Shown here: positions 56,002-64,000 of the stretch, one piece after another
How positions within the stretch are numbered: position 1 is the first letter of the stretch
How the letters are laid out: the number at the start of each line of letters is the position of its first letter
Assembly (NCBI RefSeq): GCF_002954455.1
Contig: NZ_MSCC01000001.1
Coordinates: 1,587,577-1,651,576 of the forward strand
Reading direction: 5' to 3'
DNA length: 64,000 bases
DNA from: Photobacterium aquimaris
Lineage (GTDB): Bacteria > Pseudomonadota > Gammaproteobacteria > Enterobacterales > Vibrionaceae
Notes under the pieces: generated by a model
The model's input: the letters and a program-made list of their open reading frames with translations, nothing else
What the model was told of the DNA's origin: nothing
Databases searched by the model: none
Translations under genes and position numbers: made by a program

Positions 56002-57015
56002 TTGTTCATTGTGAGATGTATCTATACTGCTTGCCTTACTTCTTCATTATTTATTGCGAGTACTGCGGCTGCAAGCACGACTCAAGAATATGATGCTTGC
56101 CTACTAAATGCAGCAAAAAACCAAAGTGGCAACTTGACACTCAATGACATCCGTTTACATTGTACAAACAACATTTCAGCAGTAGCTACACCAGAAGAAG
56201 CCCTACCAACGCTTGTTTCTCAACGCTTACAAAATGAACGTAAAACAGCATTTAACCGCTTCGTTATTACTCCCCATCGCATGAATTATTTTCTACCGAT
56301 CGTCATGACAGACAGCATTAATGATGCCGCTTATAAAGATAGTCCATGGGCTGGTAAGATGAAAAATGCTGAGGCGGAGTTTCAAATTAGTTTTAAAACG
56401 CCATTAAATTATGGTGATTTATTGATTGATGATGATGGCTTATTTGTCGCTTTCACCTTAGAGTCATATTGGCAAGTGTATGCCGCTGATCTTTCGCGTC
56501 CGTTTAGAGAAACCAATTATCGTCCTGAAATATTTTATCTTGCCCCCACACCATGGGCCCCCTTTGGCACTAAAACTTGGATGACACTGGGTATTGAACA
56601 CCAATCAAATGGTCGCACTCAGGGCTTATCGAGAAGCTGGAACCGTGTCTATACAGATCTGATCATTGAGAAAGGCAATTTAGCACTATCACTACGCCCG
56701 TGGTGGCGAATACCTGAAGATAAAAAACAAACACCATCTTCTGCGACTGGCGATGACAATCCAGATATCATCGATTATATGGGGCATTATGAGATGAATG
56801 CAGTTTATAAATGGCAAGATTACGAATTTAGTTTTACTGGCCGCCAAAACTTTGCAACTCACAAAGGCTACGGTGAATTGGGATTGACCTTCCCGCTATG
56901 GGGTAAATTACGAGGTTATACAAAATACTCAACAGGTTATGGTGAAAATCTCATTGATTACAACCATAAACAACAACGACTCGGTATTGGCATTGCCCTA
57001 ACTGATTTACTTTAA
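56002..57015 (+). CDS. pldA: Outer-membrane phospholipase A (OMPLA)
   Basis: PldA is an outer-membrane barrel enzyme that hydrolyses phospholipids misplaced in the outer leaflet. A signal peptide (CIYTACLTSSLFIASTAAAS) precedes the 12-strand barrel. The catalytic His and Ser are visible in LGIEHQSNGRTQGLSRSWNRVY (HxSNG, then the calcium-site Ser), with KTPLNYGDLL and the N of the NxxxH triad in the barrel. The 337 residues are close to the family size. The start is TTG 56002 (AGGG four bases upstream) or GTG 56011. It overlaps the stop of the convergent small membrane gene by 4 nt. Confidence 0.88.
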   Translation: MFIVRCIYTACLTSSLFIASTAAASTTQEYDACLLNAAKNQSGNLTLNDIRLHCTNNISAVATPEEALPTLVSQRLQNERKTAFNRFVITPHRMNYFLPIVMTDSINDAAYKDSPWAGKMKNAEAEFQISFKTPLNYGDLLIDDDGLFVAFTLESYWQVYAADLSRPFRETNYRPEIFYLAPTPWAPFGTKTWMTLGIEHQSNGRTQGLSRSWNRVYTDLIIEKGNLALSLRPWWRIPEDKKQTPSSATGDDNPDIIDYMGHYEMNAVYKWQDYEFSFTGRQNFATHKGYGELGLTFPLWGKLRGYTKYSTGYGENLIDYNHKQQRLGIGIALTDLL

Positions 57016-57167
57016 CGAAAGAGTTCAAATCCAATAAAGATGATTGCCGCAGAGCCTAATACTGCAACAAGGCCTGTGACAATCTGATTTTGTTGTGACT
57101 TTGATAAATAGCGAATCACCCAATATGCAAAGCCTAATAGACCAAAAATAATTAAAATCTTTAACAT
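57012..57167 (-). CDS. Small membrane protein (51 aa)
   Basis: The frame opens further upstream (57212), but the ATG at 57167 has a GGAG 6 nt before it. The 51-residue protein has two hydrophobic helices (MLKILIIFGLLGFAYWVIRYL and IVTGLVAVLGSAAIIFIGFELF) around a basic KSQQNQ turn, so it is a small hairpin-topology inner-membrane protein. I do not recognise a function. Its stop codon overlaps the end of pldA on the other strand, which may link the two transcripts by antisense overlap. Confidence 0.65.
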   Translation of the reverse strand: MLKILIIFGLLGFAYWVIRYLSKSQQNQIVTGLVAVLGSAAIIFIGFELFR

Positions 57168-57272
57168 ATAGCGCTCCATTGACTTAGCGAACAAATTTAC
57201 AAGCAGTAACATTCACCAACGTTAAGCATGACACTGATGTCTTATCTATCAAGTGTAGGCGTAAATACCAAT

Positions 57273-57300
57273 AAAAATAGCACCCTTAAGTGCTATTTTT
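57273..57300 (-). terminator. Terminator of the yggN-like gene
   Basis: AAAAATAGCAC pairs perfectly with GTGCTATTTTT around CCTTAA, adjoining the minus-strand stop at 57303. Confidence 0.8.
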
Positions 57301-57302
57301 GA

Positions 57303-58064
57303 TTATCTTGCATTAGCATTACTCTTAAACATTGGTATATCTTGCAACTGTGGAATAATTTGTTGTAGTTGCTGCTCTTGTTTAGCTAAGCCTTCAATTG
57401 AGCCACATAAATCATTCGCTTTTACTTTCATCTCACCACTATGCTGAGCCACAGTATCAGTGATCTGCGTCTTTAACTTCGAAAATTTAGTCTGCATTTG
57501 ACTAAAATCGAGATCGCCATGTTTCATTTCATCACCAAGTGCCGTTAATACACTTGATATTGATTCAACAGTAACTTGCTGGATCGCATTTTCAAATTCT
57601 GTTTTCCAGGTGGTATCCATACTACTAAACACATCAGCAGGCATCACAAAATCACCTTGCGCATTATAAAATTTATGTTGCGCCTGCTCACTTAATTGTT
57701 TCACCAATGTCTGTACTTTAGCAAATGCAGTTTGTGAGTTAAAACTACTTGATACATCTTTCAATACTGCTAATGCTAGGTCTGTGCCTTGTTGAGCTAA
57801 CGCTGCCATCTGTGGCAAATAGGTCTGCATATTATCGCTGTAAGCTGTTAATGCTTGCTGTTGCATCGTATTAAGATCAACCTGCTTACCATTAATAAAC
57901 AAATTATTATTATCATCTATTAATAACTTTGGCTTTCCTGCTTCATAAACAGACACGTTTCCTTTATCAATATGAATTGGATTAGGTACGTTAACAGGAC
58001 AACTTTGCGCATATACTGCACCTGAACTTAATAGCAGCAAACCACCAATTAGCCCTTTTTTCAT
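57303..58064 (-). CDS. yggN: DUF2884 (YggN) family exported protein
   Basis: A 253-residue periplasmic protein. MKKGLIGGLLLLSSGAVYAQSCPVNVPNPIHIDKGNVSVYEAGKPKLLIDDNNNLFINGKQVDLN contains a clear signal peptide and the DUF2884/YggN opening (Cys, then the LxIDxxNNLFxNGK pattern). The rest is a long helical, Gln-rich region with DLCGSIEGLAKQEQQLQQ at the end. The frame reaches 58088, but ATG 58064 begins the signal peptide and has AGAG upstream. Function unknown. It sits just after the adhesin terminator. Confidence 0.78.
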   Translation of the reverse strand: MKKGLIGGLLLLSSGAVYAQSCPVNVPNPIHIDKGNVSVYEAGKPKLLIDDNNNLFINGKQVDLNTMQQQALTAYSDNMQTYLPQMAALAQQGTDLALAVLKDVSSSFNSQTAFAKVQTLVKQLSEQAQHKFYNAQGDFVMPADVFSSMDTTWKTEFENAIQQVTVESISSVLTALGDEMKHGDLDFSQMQTKFSKLKTQITDTVAQHSGEMKVKANDLCGSIEGLAKQEQQLQQIIPQLQDIPMFKSNANAR

Positions 58065-58086
58065 CACTCTTTCTCTTTGTTTTATC

Positions 58087-58116
58087 AAAAAAGCAGCTAT
58101 TCAAAGCTGCTTTTTT
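58087..58116 (-). terminator. Intrinsic terminator of the giant adhesin gene
   Basis: AAAAAAGCAGCT (58087-58098) pairs perfectly with AGCTGCTTTTTT (58105-58116) around a 6-nt loop. On the minus strand the T run follows the adhesin stop by 15 nt. Confidence 0.85.
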
Positions 58117-58130
58117 AGTTTAATTAATCG

Positions 58131-61100
58131 TTAATGATTATTATCAACTTGAAACACATTATGATTGAACAAGGATGACACAATATCAGCAGAAGATGCA
58201 CTATCTACTAAGCCTAAATCATGTTGTGGGTTGAAATTTTCTAACACAATATGCTGTGACTGCCCTTGAGTACTATTCACTTCAAGATTAAGATTGCCGT
58301 TATCATCAACATCAGCACTCACATGTTTCAATAAAACATCCATATCAACAATACTATTATTATCATCAGTCAATAAGTCATAAAGGTTAATTTGATCTTT
58401 ATCTAACTCAAAATCAGTAATGGTATCCGTATTTTCCACCGCCGAAAGCGATGTTTCATGCCATATGAACACATCATCACCACTACCACCGGTTAAAATA
58501 TCATTACCCTGACCAGCAGCAAGAATATCGTTGCCACCGAAACCACACAAAGACTCGCCTTGGTTATCAGCAGTCAAGATATTATCTTGTTGATTACCAA
58601 AATTATCACTTAACTCAAGATTACCACTATTAAGTAATGCATCCAATTTATCAGCATTTGTCATACTAGCAGCGTTATCACCAAAGAGATCATTATAACT
58701 AACACCATCTAATATGATGTTTTGCACAACTTGATGTTGATCATCAAAAATCTGAATTTCAGTATTGCCTTGTTGTTCTACGATATTCAAACGATTATTC
58801 AAATCTTCAACAGATTGAATATCCTGACTATTAAGCGCATCACCAAGATTAATGGTATCAATACCCACTTCAAAATCCATAATAGTGTCTGTCACTGGCG
58901 CATTAGCAGTACCAAAATCAGCTTCAGACCATAAGAAAGTATCTTTAACACCATCGCCATGGCCATCAAGATCACCTCCCCACAGAATATCATCACCTCG
59001 ACCGCCAACTAAAATATCAGATGCTAAACCACCTACGAGAATATCATTGCCGTCACCGCCAAACAGGGTTGCTTCAGCAGTACTATCAATCACTAAATTC
59101 GCTTGATTCGACGCACTATTCTGACCAATGATATTATTGGTTACACTAAGATCATCAACCACGACATCAATATTAACCGCTGGTGATATTGCTTGAGAAC
59201 CATCAGATTCAGTCGATACTGCAACAACGCTGATTGTGTGTGTACCTTGAGTAAGATCTTTAATATAAACATCATTCAGATCTTGCGCAGTAATTTGCCA
59301 CTCACCATTACCTAAGTCGGTACCAATAACATTGCCAGCTTTATCAACAACCTGAGCTGAGCCTAAATCACTAAGTTTAACAGTCAGTGTTTCAGAAGCA
59401 TCAGCTGACGCTGCAGCAATTAAGCCAATCAAAGGCAACATTGTCCCTAATGAGCTTTGAATCGCAGCGGTTTGAATATGATCCGAACTTAAACTTAAGG
59501 ATGGCATATCCGCTTTTGGTGTGACGGTAATATTGACTTTATTGGTCGTCGATAGACTGCCACCTGAGCCGGTATTACCACCATCATTGGTTGTAATGGT
59601 CAATTCATCAATGCCACTGAAATTTTCAGCTGCAGTATAGCTCACACCACTATCAAGTACCGCGTTGATATCTGCCATTGAACCTTTCAGAACCACATTA
59701 CCGCTACCATCATCAGTAACTTCAACACCACTATTTGTCGGTAATGTAATCGATAGTGAGCCATGATTAACCGCTAATGTCACCGACATCGCTTCATTAT
59801 TGGCAAGCTCATTAAAGTCAGCATCGGTAACTTTTATACCTTCCACAACTGTTGCAGTATCTTCACTCGCAGTAATCGTGGTAGGTACATCATTGACCGG
59901 TGCATCATTGACCGCATCGACAGTGATATCAACCGTACTCACATCGGTTAACGCACCACCGCTACCGACATTACCGTTATCAGAAGTGGTCATGGTTAAC
60001 TGATCGCTACCGTTATAGTTTTGATCGCCACTGTATTCAATCCCCGCATCAAGCAAGGTATTAATTTTATCGATATCACCGCTTATCACTAACTTACCGT
60101 CACCATTATCAGTGATCGTTAGCCCTTGAGTATCGGTTGCAATAACCGCCAGTTGTCCATGTTCAACACTTAGCTCAACTGTCATTTGTCCCGATGTACC
60201 ACCTTCTTTGGCATCAACATCTGCAATGCTCAATCCAGTAATAATATGGCTACTGTCTTCATTAACATCAAATGCTGCTGGTACTGTATTTACAGGTGCA
60301 TCATTAACCGGTGTTACTGTGATATCAACCGTACTCACATCGGTTAACACGCCACCGCTACCGACATTACCGTTATCTGATGTAGTCATGGTTAGCTGAT
60401 CACTACCATTAAAGTTTTCATCACCAGTGTATTTAATACCCGCATCAAGCAAGGTATTAATCTTATCGATATCACCGCTTATCACTAACTTACCATCACC
60501 ATTATCAGTAATAGTTAAACCTGATGTATCGACACCCGCAGCAATAGCAAGTTGGCCGTGTTCAACACTAAGCTCAACTGTCATTTGCCCCGAAGTACCG
60601 CTTTCTTTAGCGTCAACATCTGCAATGCTCAAGCCTGTAATAACATGGCTACTATCTTCATTAACATCAAATGCTGCTGGTACAGTATTTACAGGCGCAT
60701 CGTTAACTGGCTTAACTGTAATATTAATACTATCAGTATCGGTTAATGGACCGCCGGCACCTGAATTACCATTATCATTAGTGGTCATAGTCAGGCTATC
60801 AGTACCGTTAAAATCTTTATCACCGGTATAGTTAATTCCATGATCTAAAAGTTGATTAATCAAGTTTAAATCACCATTGATAATCAACTTACCATCACCA
60901 TTATCAGTGATGGTTAAGCCCGATGTATCGACACCCGAGGCAATAGCAAGCTGACCGTGCTCAACACTTAGAGTGACAGTCATATCCATTACTGCATCAT
61001 GATCATTGCTATCAACATCGGTAATTTGCAAACCATTAATCACTAGTGTAGCGTCTTCATCAACCGTTAATGGATCTGAAGGTAAATGGTTTACTGGTGC

Positions 61101-64000
61101 ATCATTATCAGGAATAACATCAACATGGATAGTCTTATCAACTGCAACACTGTCGGTACCAACAACACCATTATCAACCGCACGAATATCGAGATTCAAA
61201 TCACCATTCCAAATACTGCCGTCAATAACCGTTTGATTGTTAGCATCACCCGGATGGAAAATTAATGTATCCAGTTCAGAACCTGTCACTTTAATTATCC
61301 ATGAACCATCAGCTTGCTTTTCAACACTGCCATCAACCCCATCTGGCAAGGTAAACGAACTTGAATCAGGAACATTAGTAATGATTATTTGTAATGATTC
61401 AGCTCCATTTTCATGTATATTTGTATTTGGGTTCTTAACGCTATTTTCGTCATCATAAGCTTTAATGCCTAAATCAAGCGTAATAGGACTATTTTCATCA
61501 CCGGTAACATTAGGTGTAATATCAGTATCTACTTTATCGGCAATCGGCTGTACATCGATAGTGATAGTTTCACGATTCTCTGCTGGTTTATCCAGTGAGT
61601 CTTCTTTTGAATAAACCACAATATTAATATCAACTGTACCGCTGAAATCATGGGGTGGACGCACTTTAATATCACTTAAATCAAAGCTTTCACCAGATGC
61701 AGCAATTGTCCATACACCACCGCCATTATTAACAGCACCTTCAATGATAAAACCATCTGGCACATTTTCTAATTTCATCGAAACAATATGCTCAGAGCCA
61801 TCGACATCTTCTAAAGAACCACTGATTCCTGCCAATGGAATAGCAGTATCTTCATCACCAACAATCGGTGCATCAATACCTTGCCATTTGATTTCATCAT
61901 TCACAGCAATTACATCAAAACTAACCGTACTATCAAAAGATTTCGTGTCAGTGACTGTCGCCCCGCTAGTTTGATCATAAATAACAGTATCCACCACTGT
62001 CGTACTGACATTAATATCGACCTTACCGCTGAAATCAAGTGCAGGTCTAAAGTGAATATTATCAAGCTGACTTTGATCAACCGTAATTGATGTTCCTAGC
62101 ACATTGCCATTAATATCAATAAATACGCCATTGGTAGTATCAGCTAATATTAGGGTTACTGACTGTATCGTTTCTTTACCATCAGTCTCTGATGTATCGG
62201 TATCTTTTAAACTCATAGAAAGATCGAGTTTAATATCACCATCTTCATAAGCAATATTGTCGTATACCTGCTCTTGCTTATCATCAGAAGTCGAGATCGG
62301 CTGCTTATCGGCGTTTAAGCCATCAGTTTCTACAACCGTGATTTCGACATTTTTAGGACCATCAACTTGTGGTGCAACTTGCACAGCAATGGTGTCATTT
62401 TTGATTATGTAATCCCCACTATCGGTATCTGTGGTGACATATGTAACATCAAATTTAAAATCTCCGGCGTAGTCAGCAGGGAGGTTTAATGTGATGCCAG
62501 ACAGATCAACCGTACCATTAATAGCGTCAACAGGTACTTTTAATACATACTCACCAGTAACGTGGTCAAAATCAGCCCCAGAAATTGTTGCACCTTGAGG
62601 TAAATTATCGGCTTTGATTACTAAGGTAAAATCATCGTGAACTTGATCATCGTTAGCTGTATTGATGGTAAGGATATTATTCATTATTTGCTGACCAAGA
62701 GTAACACTATGATCTTCAGTACCCGTTACGATATAACTATCATCGACAATGATATCGGCAGCTTTTTCAGTATGATCTTCAGTATTAGCGCTAAAATCGA
62801 GAGTGATCGTATCTTGTTTGTTAACTTTATCACTCACATCACCGTCTTCGCTCATATCTTGAACAAGCGCATTGATATTAAGGGTTAACTGACCATTAAA
62901 CCCTTCTGGCGCAATTATCTTTAAGTCATCTAGTGATGATTGCGGCACCGTCCAGCTACCATTACCGTTATTAATGCCACCAATAATTACAAAGCCGATA
63001 GGAATTGGATGCTCTTCCGAACCAAGTACCACTTGCTGAATCACTTCCGAGCTTGAAGTATCATCATTCTGCCAAATAATTTGGCCGTCAGATCCTGCAT
63101 TATGAGACAGATCAATTACACCGTCAGTACCAGAAACAATTGTGCTTATAACGGTGCCATTATTATCAACCACTAAGTGACCGTTAGCTTCAACAACGGC
63201 TTTAATATCTACAACTAATGTACCTGTGATATCTTTGGTTACCGTTTCTTTATTACCATCAACATCTGTTTGCGACACCGTTACCGTTGAAGTTAAGGTA
63301 ATATCTTGATCTGAATTTTGTGGTGCAGTAACCGTTAATTTGCCACCGTTTAATAAAGTGTTTAACTGCTGAGAAGTCAACCCAACTTTACCATTAGTGT
63401 CTGTATTCAGTTCTACACCATCAATAAATAACCGATAATCTGCAGGTAATCCGCTCAACGCTAAACCAGTAATGTGTTCTTGTGGATCAGTCAGCGATGG
63501 CTGCCAATTAATGATGGTTTCAATAATTTGCTTGCCATCTTCATTATTATCCTCAAAACCAGTTGATGTCGTGGTGTAATTATCCGCATCAATGACTGGC
63601 GTAACATGAATAATAAGTTCGCCATTAAACGCCATACTCGCACCATCGTTTTCAGTCACAACAACGCGTACATCTAATGTAATATCTTCCACGCTATTTT
63701 CTGGTGGAACAATAACTACATCATTTAATGTCCCTAAATTAACTTGGTAAATTGGTTGACCATTTGCATCGTCACCGGCATAAACTAATGTCTGCAAATT
63801 ACCATTCTGATCGTAAAGTTTGGCTCCATCTGGAATACCTGAAATTACAGCACTTAATGTTTCTGAACCATCGGTTGCACCCCCAATAGTGTGTTCTCCC
63901 GATACCACCTTAAAGTCAAAGTGTGCTTCACCATCTTCTTTTATCGTGGTTTGTAAACCAATTTTACCGTCAGCTAATGGTGTCCAATTTGAATTTTCAG
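58131..64000 (-). CDS. Giant RTX adhesin, partial (N-terminus outside the window)
   Basis: The frame runs off the right edge: it is open for about 30 codons beyond the GTG at 63908, so the true start lies past 64000. At least 1955 residues are visible. Residues are numbered from 63908. The first ~930 residues hold T1SS-143-like repeats (DGSETLSAVISGIPDGAKL, DGSEHIVSMKLENVPDGFII). Residues ~940-1463 hold four near-identical VCBS/cadherin-like repeats of ~133 residues (NDAPVN-VPAAFDVNEDSS...ITDNGDGKLVISGD). Two RTX calcium blocks follow (about 1613-1645 and 1786-1812, GGxGxDILxGG), then a type I secretion C-terminus. This is a LapA-like surface adhesin exported by a T1SS expected nearby. Confidence 0.9.
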   Translation of the reverse strand, partial: ENSNWTPLADGKIGLQTTIKEDGEAHFDFKVVSGEHTIGGATDGSETLSAVISGIPDGAKLYDQNGNLQTLVYAGDDANGQPIYQVNLGTLNDVVIVPPENSVEDITLDVRVVVTENDGASMAFNGELIIHVTPVIDADNYTTTSTGFEDNNEDGKQIIETIINWQPSLTDPQEHITGLALSGLPADYRLFIDGVELNTDTNGKVGLTSQQLNTLLNGGKLTVTAPQNSDQDITLTSTVTVSQTDVDGNKETVTKDITGTLVVDIKAVVEANGHLVVDNNGTVISTIVSGTDGVIDLSHNAGSDGQIIWQNDDTSSSEVIQQVVLGSEEHPIPIGFVIIGGINNGNGSWTVPQSSLDDLKIIAPEGFNGQLTLNINALVQDMSEDGDVSDKVNKQDTITLDFSANTEDHTEKAADIIVDDSYIVTGTEDHSVTLGQQIMNNILTINTANDDQVHDDFTLVIKADNLPQGATISGADFDHVTGEYVLKVPVDAINGTVDLSGITLNLPADYAGDFKFDVTYVTTDTDSGDYIIKNDTIAVQVAPQVDGPKNVEITVVETDGLNADKQPISTSDDKQEQVYDNIAYEDGDIKLDLSMSLKDTDTSETDGKETIQSVTLILADTTNGVFIDINGNVLGTSITVDQSQLDNIHFRPALDFSGKVDINVSTTVVDTVIYDQTSGATVTDTKSFDSTVSFDVIAVNDEIKWQGIDAPIVGDEDTAIPLAGISGSLEDVDGSEHIVSMKLENVPDGFIIEGAVNNGGGVWTIAASGESFDLSDIKVRPPHDFSGTVDINIVVYSKEDSLDKPAENRETITIDVQPIADKVDTDITPNVTGDENSPITLDLGIKAYDDENSVKNPNTNIHENGAESLQIIITNVPDSSSFTLPDGVDGSVEKQADGSWIIKVTGSELDTLIFHPGDANNQTVIDGSIWNGDLNLDIRAVDNGVVGTDSVAVDKTIHVDVIPDNDAPVNHLPSDPLTVDEDATLVINGLQITDVDSNDHDAVMDMTVTLSVEHGQLAIASGVDTSGLTITDNGDGKLIINGDLNLINQLLDHGINYTGDKDFNGTDSLTMTTNDNGNSGAGGPLTDTDSINITVKPVNDAPVNTVPAAFDVNEDSSHVITGLSIADVDAKESGTSGQMTVELSVEHGQLAIAAGVDTSGLTITDNGDGKLVISGDIDKINTLLDAGIKYTGDENFNGSDQLTMTTSDNGNVGSGGVLTDVSTVDITVTPVNDAPVNTVPAAFDVNEDSSHIITGLSIADVDAKEGGTSGQMTVELSVEHGQLAVIATDTQGLTITDNGDGKLVISGDIDKINTLLDAGIEYSGDQNYNGSDQLTMTTSDNGNVGSGGALTDVSTVDITVDAVNDAPVNDVPTTITASEDTATVVEGIKVTDADFNELANNEAMSVTLAVNHGSLSITLPTNSGVEVTDDGSGNVVLKGSMADINAVLDSGVSYTAAENFSGIDELTITTNDGGNTGSGGSLSTTNKVNITVTPKADMPSLSLSSDHIQTAAIQSSLGTMLPLIGLIAAASADASETLTVKLSDLGSAQVVDKAGNVIGTDLGNGEWQITAQDLNDVYIKDLTQGTHTISVVAVSTESDGSQAISPAVNIDVVVDDLSVTNNIIGQNSASNQANLVIDSTAEATLFGGDGNDILVGGLASDILVGGRGDDILWGGDLDGHGDGVKDTFLWSEADFGTANAPVTDTIMDFEVGIDTINLGDALNSQDIQSVEDLNNRLNIVEQQGNTEIQIFDDQHQVVQNIILDGVSYNDLFGDNAASMTNADKLDALLNSGNLELSDNFGNQQDNILTADNQGESLCGFGGNDILAAGQGNDILTGGSGDDVFIWHETSLSAVENTDTITDFELDKDQINLYDLLTDDNNSIVDMDVLLKHVSADVDDNGNLNLEVNSTQGQSQHIVLENFNPQHDLGLVDSASSADIVSSLFNHNVFQVDNNH
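59519..61092 (-). repeat. Four tandem ~399-bp repeats encoding VCBS-like domains
   Basis: Matching points (ACCGGTGCA-type) lie at 59896, 60292, 60691 and 61093, i.e. units of 396, 399 and 402 bp. The central two units are nearly identical at the DNA level. All spacings are multiples of three, so unit number could change without frameshift. Confidence 0.85.

Noticed and set aside
60427..60831. 134-residue plus-strand frame inside the adhesin
   Set aside because: It lies antisense to the VCBS repeats and recurs in each repeat unit; it is a shadow of the repeat composition with no ribosome-binding site.
59519..61092. Possible CRISPR or satellite array
   Set aside because: Units are ~399 bp, in frame and translate to VCBS-like domains; there are no short repeats with unique spacers.
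1..64000. Mobile elements, prophage, tRNA or rRNA genes
   Set aside because: No transposase, integrase, terminal repeats, tRNA cloverleaf or rRNA signature was seen.

Overview
This is a low-GC gammaproteobacterial chromosome segment. The gene content points to Vibrionaceae, most likely Photobacterium: a 367-residue PurC, a torECA TMAO respiration operon, a zwf-pgl-gnd operon, a divergent metE/metR pair, glpABC, dcuC, and a giant RTX adhesin with VCBS-like repeats. The genus is inferred from protein character, not from a search. I see no rRNA, tRNA, CRISPR array, insertion sequence or prophage. Most of the window looks like ordinary core chromosome with some accessory genes.

Layout. 1-6300: a terminator of an upstream gene, a candidate small RNA, sstT, a 47-residue orphan, a UvrD-like helicase, a DUF445 protein, and a YdjM-like hydrolase whose promoter carries a strong LexA box. 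6360-12560: purC behind a PurR box, a G-depleted Rho-site-like stretch, torECA, and a coiled-coil orphan. 12590-17270: the oxidative pentose phosphate operon zwf-pgl-gnd on the minus strand, then a long intergenic region with terminator-like hairpins, then a SEC-C protein. 17390-22880: a SpoU-type RNA methyltransferase; an orphan periplasmic sugar-binding-type protein overlapping a membrane GAF-GGDEF diguanylate cyclase; an NlpC/P60 endopeptidase; an Ap4A-phosphorylase-like protein. 23280-28105: an aromatic amino acid permease, DUF805, a small orphan, a nucleoside permease and a LysR regulator. 28400-35660: pstSCAB without phoU, a DUF1971 protein, an orphan, an MscS channel and a META-domain lipoprotein. 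35740-41680: metE/metR, a secreted orphan, DUF4250 and a membrane protein. 41950-50550: glpABC, a lysozyme-inhibitor-like protein, an MFS/LysR divergent pair, and dcuC. 50680-58060: an orphan, RNase H, a YbdG-like channel, YgiQ, PldA, a 51-residue membrane protein and YggN. 58131-64000: the C-terminal ~1955 residues of a giant adhesin that runs off the right edge.

Themes. Three loci serve anaerobic or alternative respiration: torECA reduces TMAO, glpABC oxidises glycerol-3-phosphate, and dcuC exports succinate. Two features bear on surface life: the binding-protein/GGDEF pair, which looks like a ligand-gated c-di-GMP circuit, and the RTX adhesin, a class often controlled by c-di-GMP. Several operator-like sites can be read directly: LexA at 5498, PurR at 6376 and 27153, TorR-like repeats at 7907, a CRP site at 26990, and GlpR-like repeats at 41815. 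Several starts were moved from the longest open frame on ribosome-binding-site or operator evidence.
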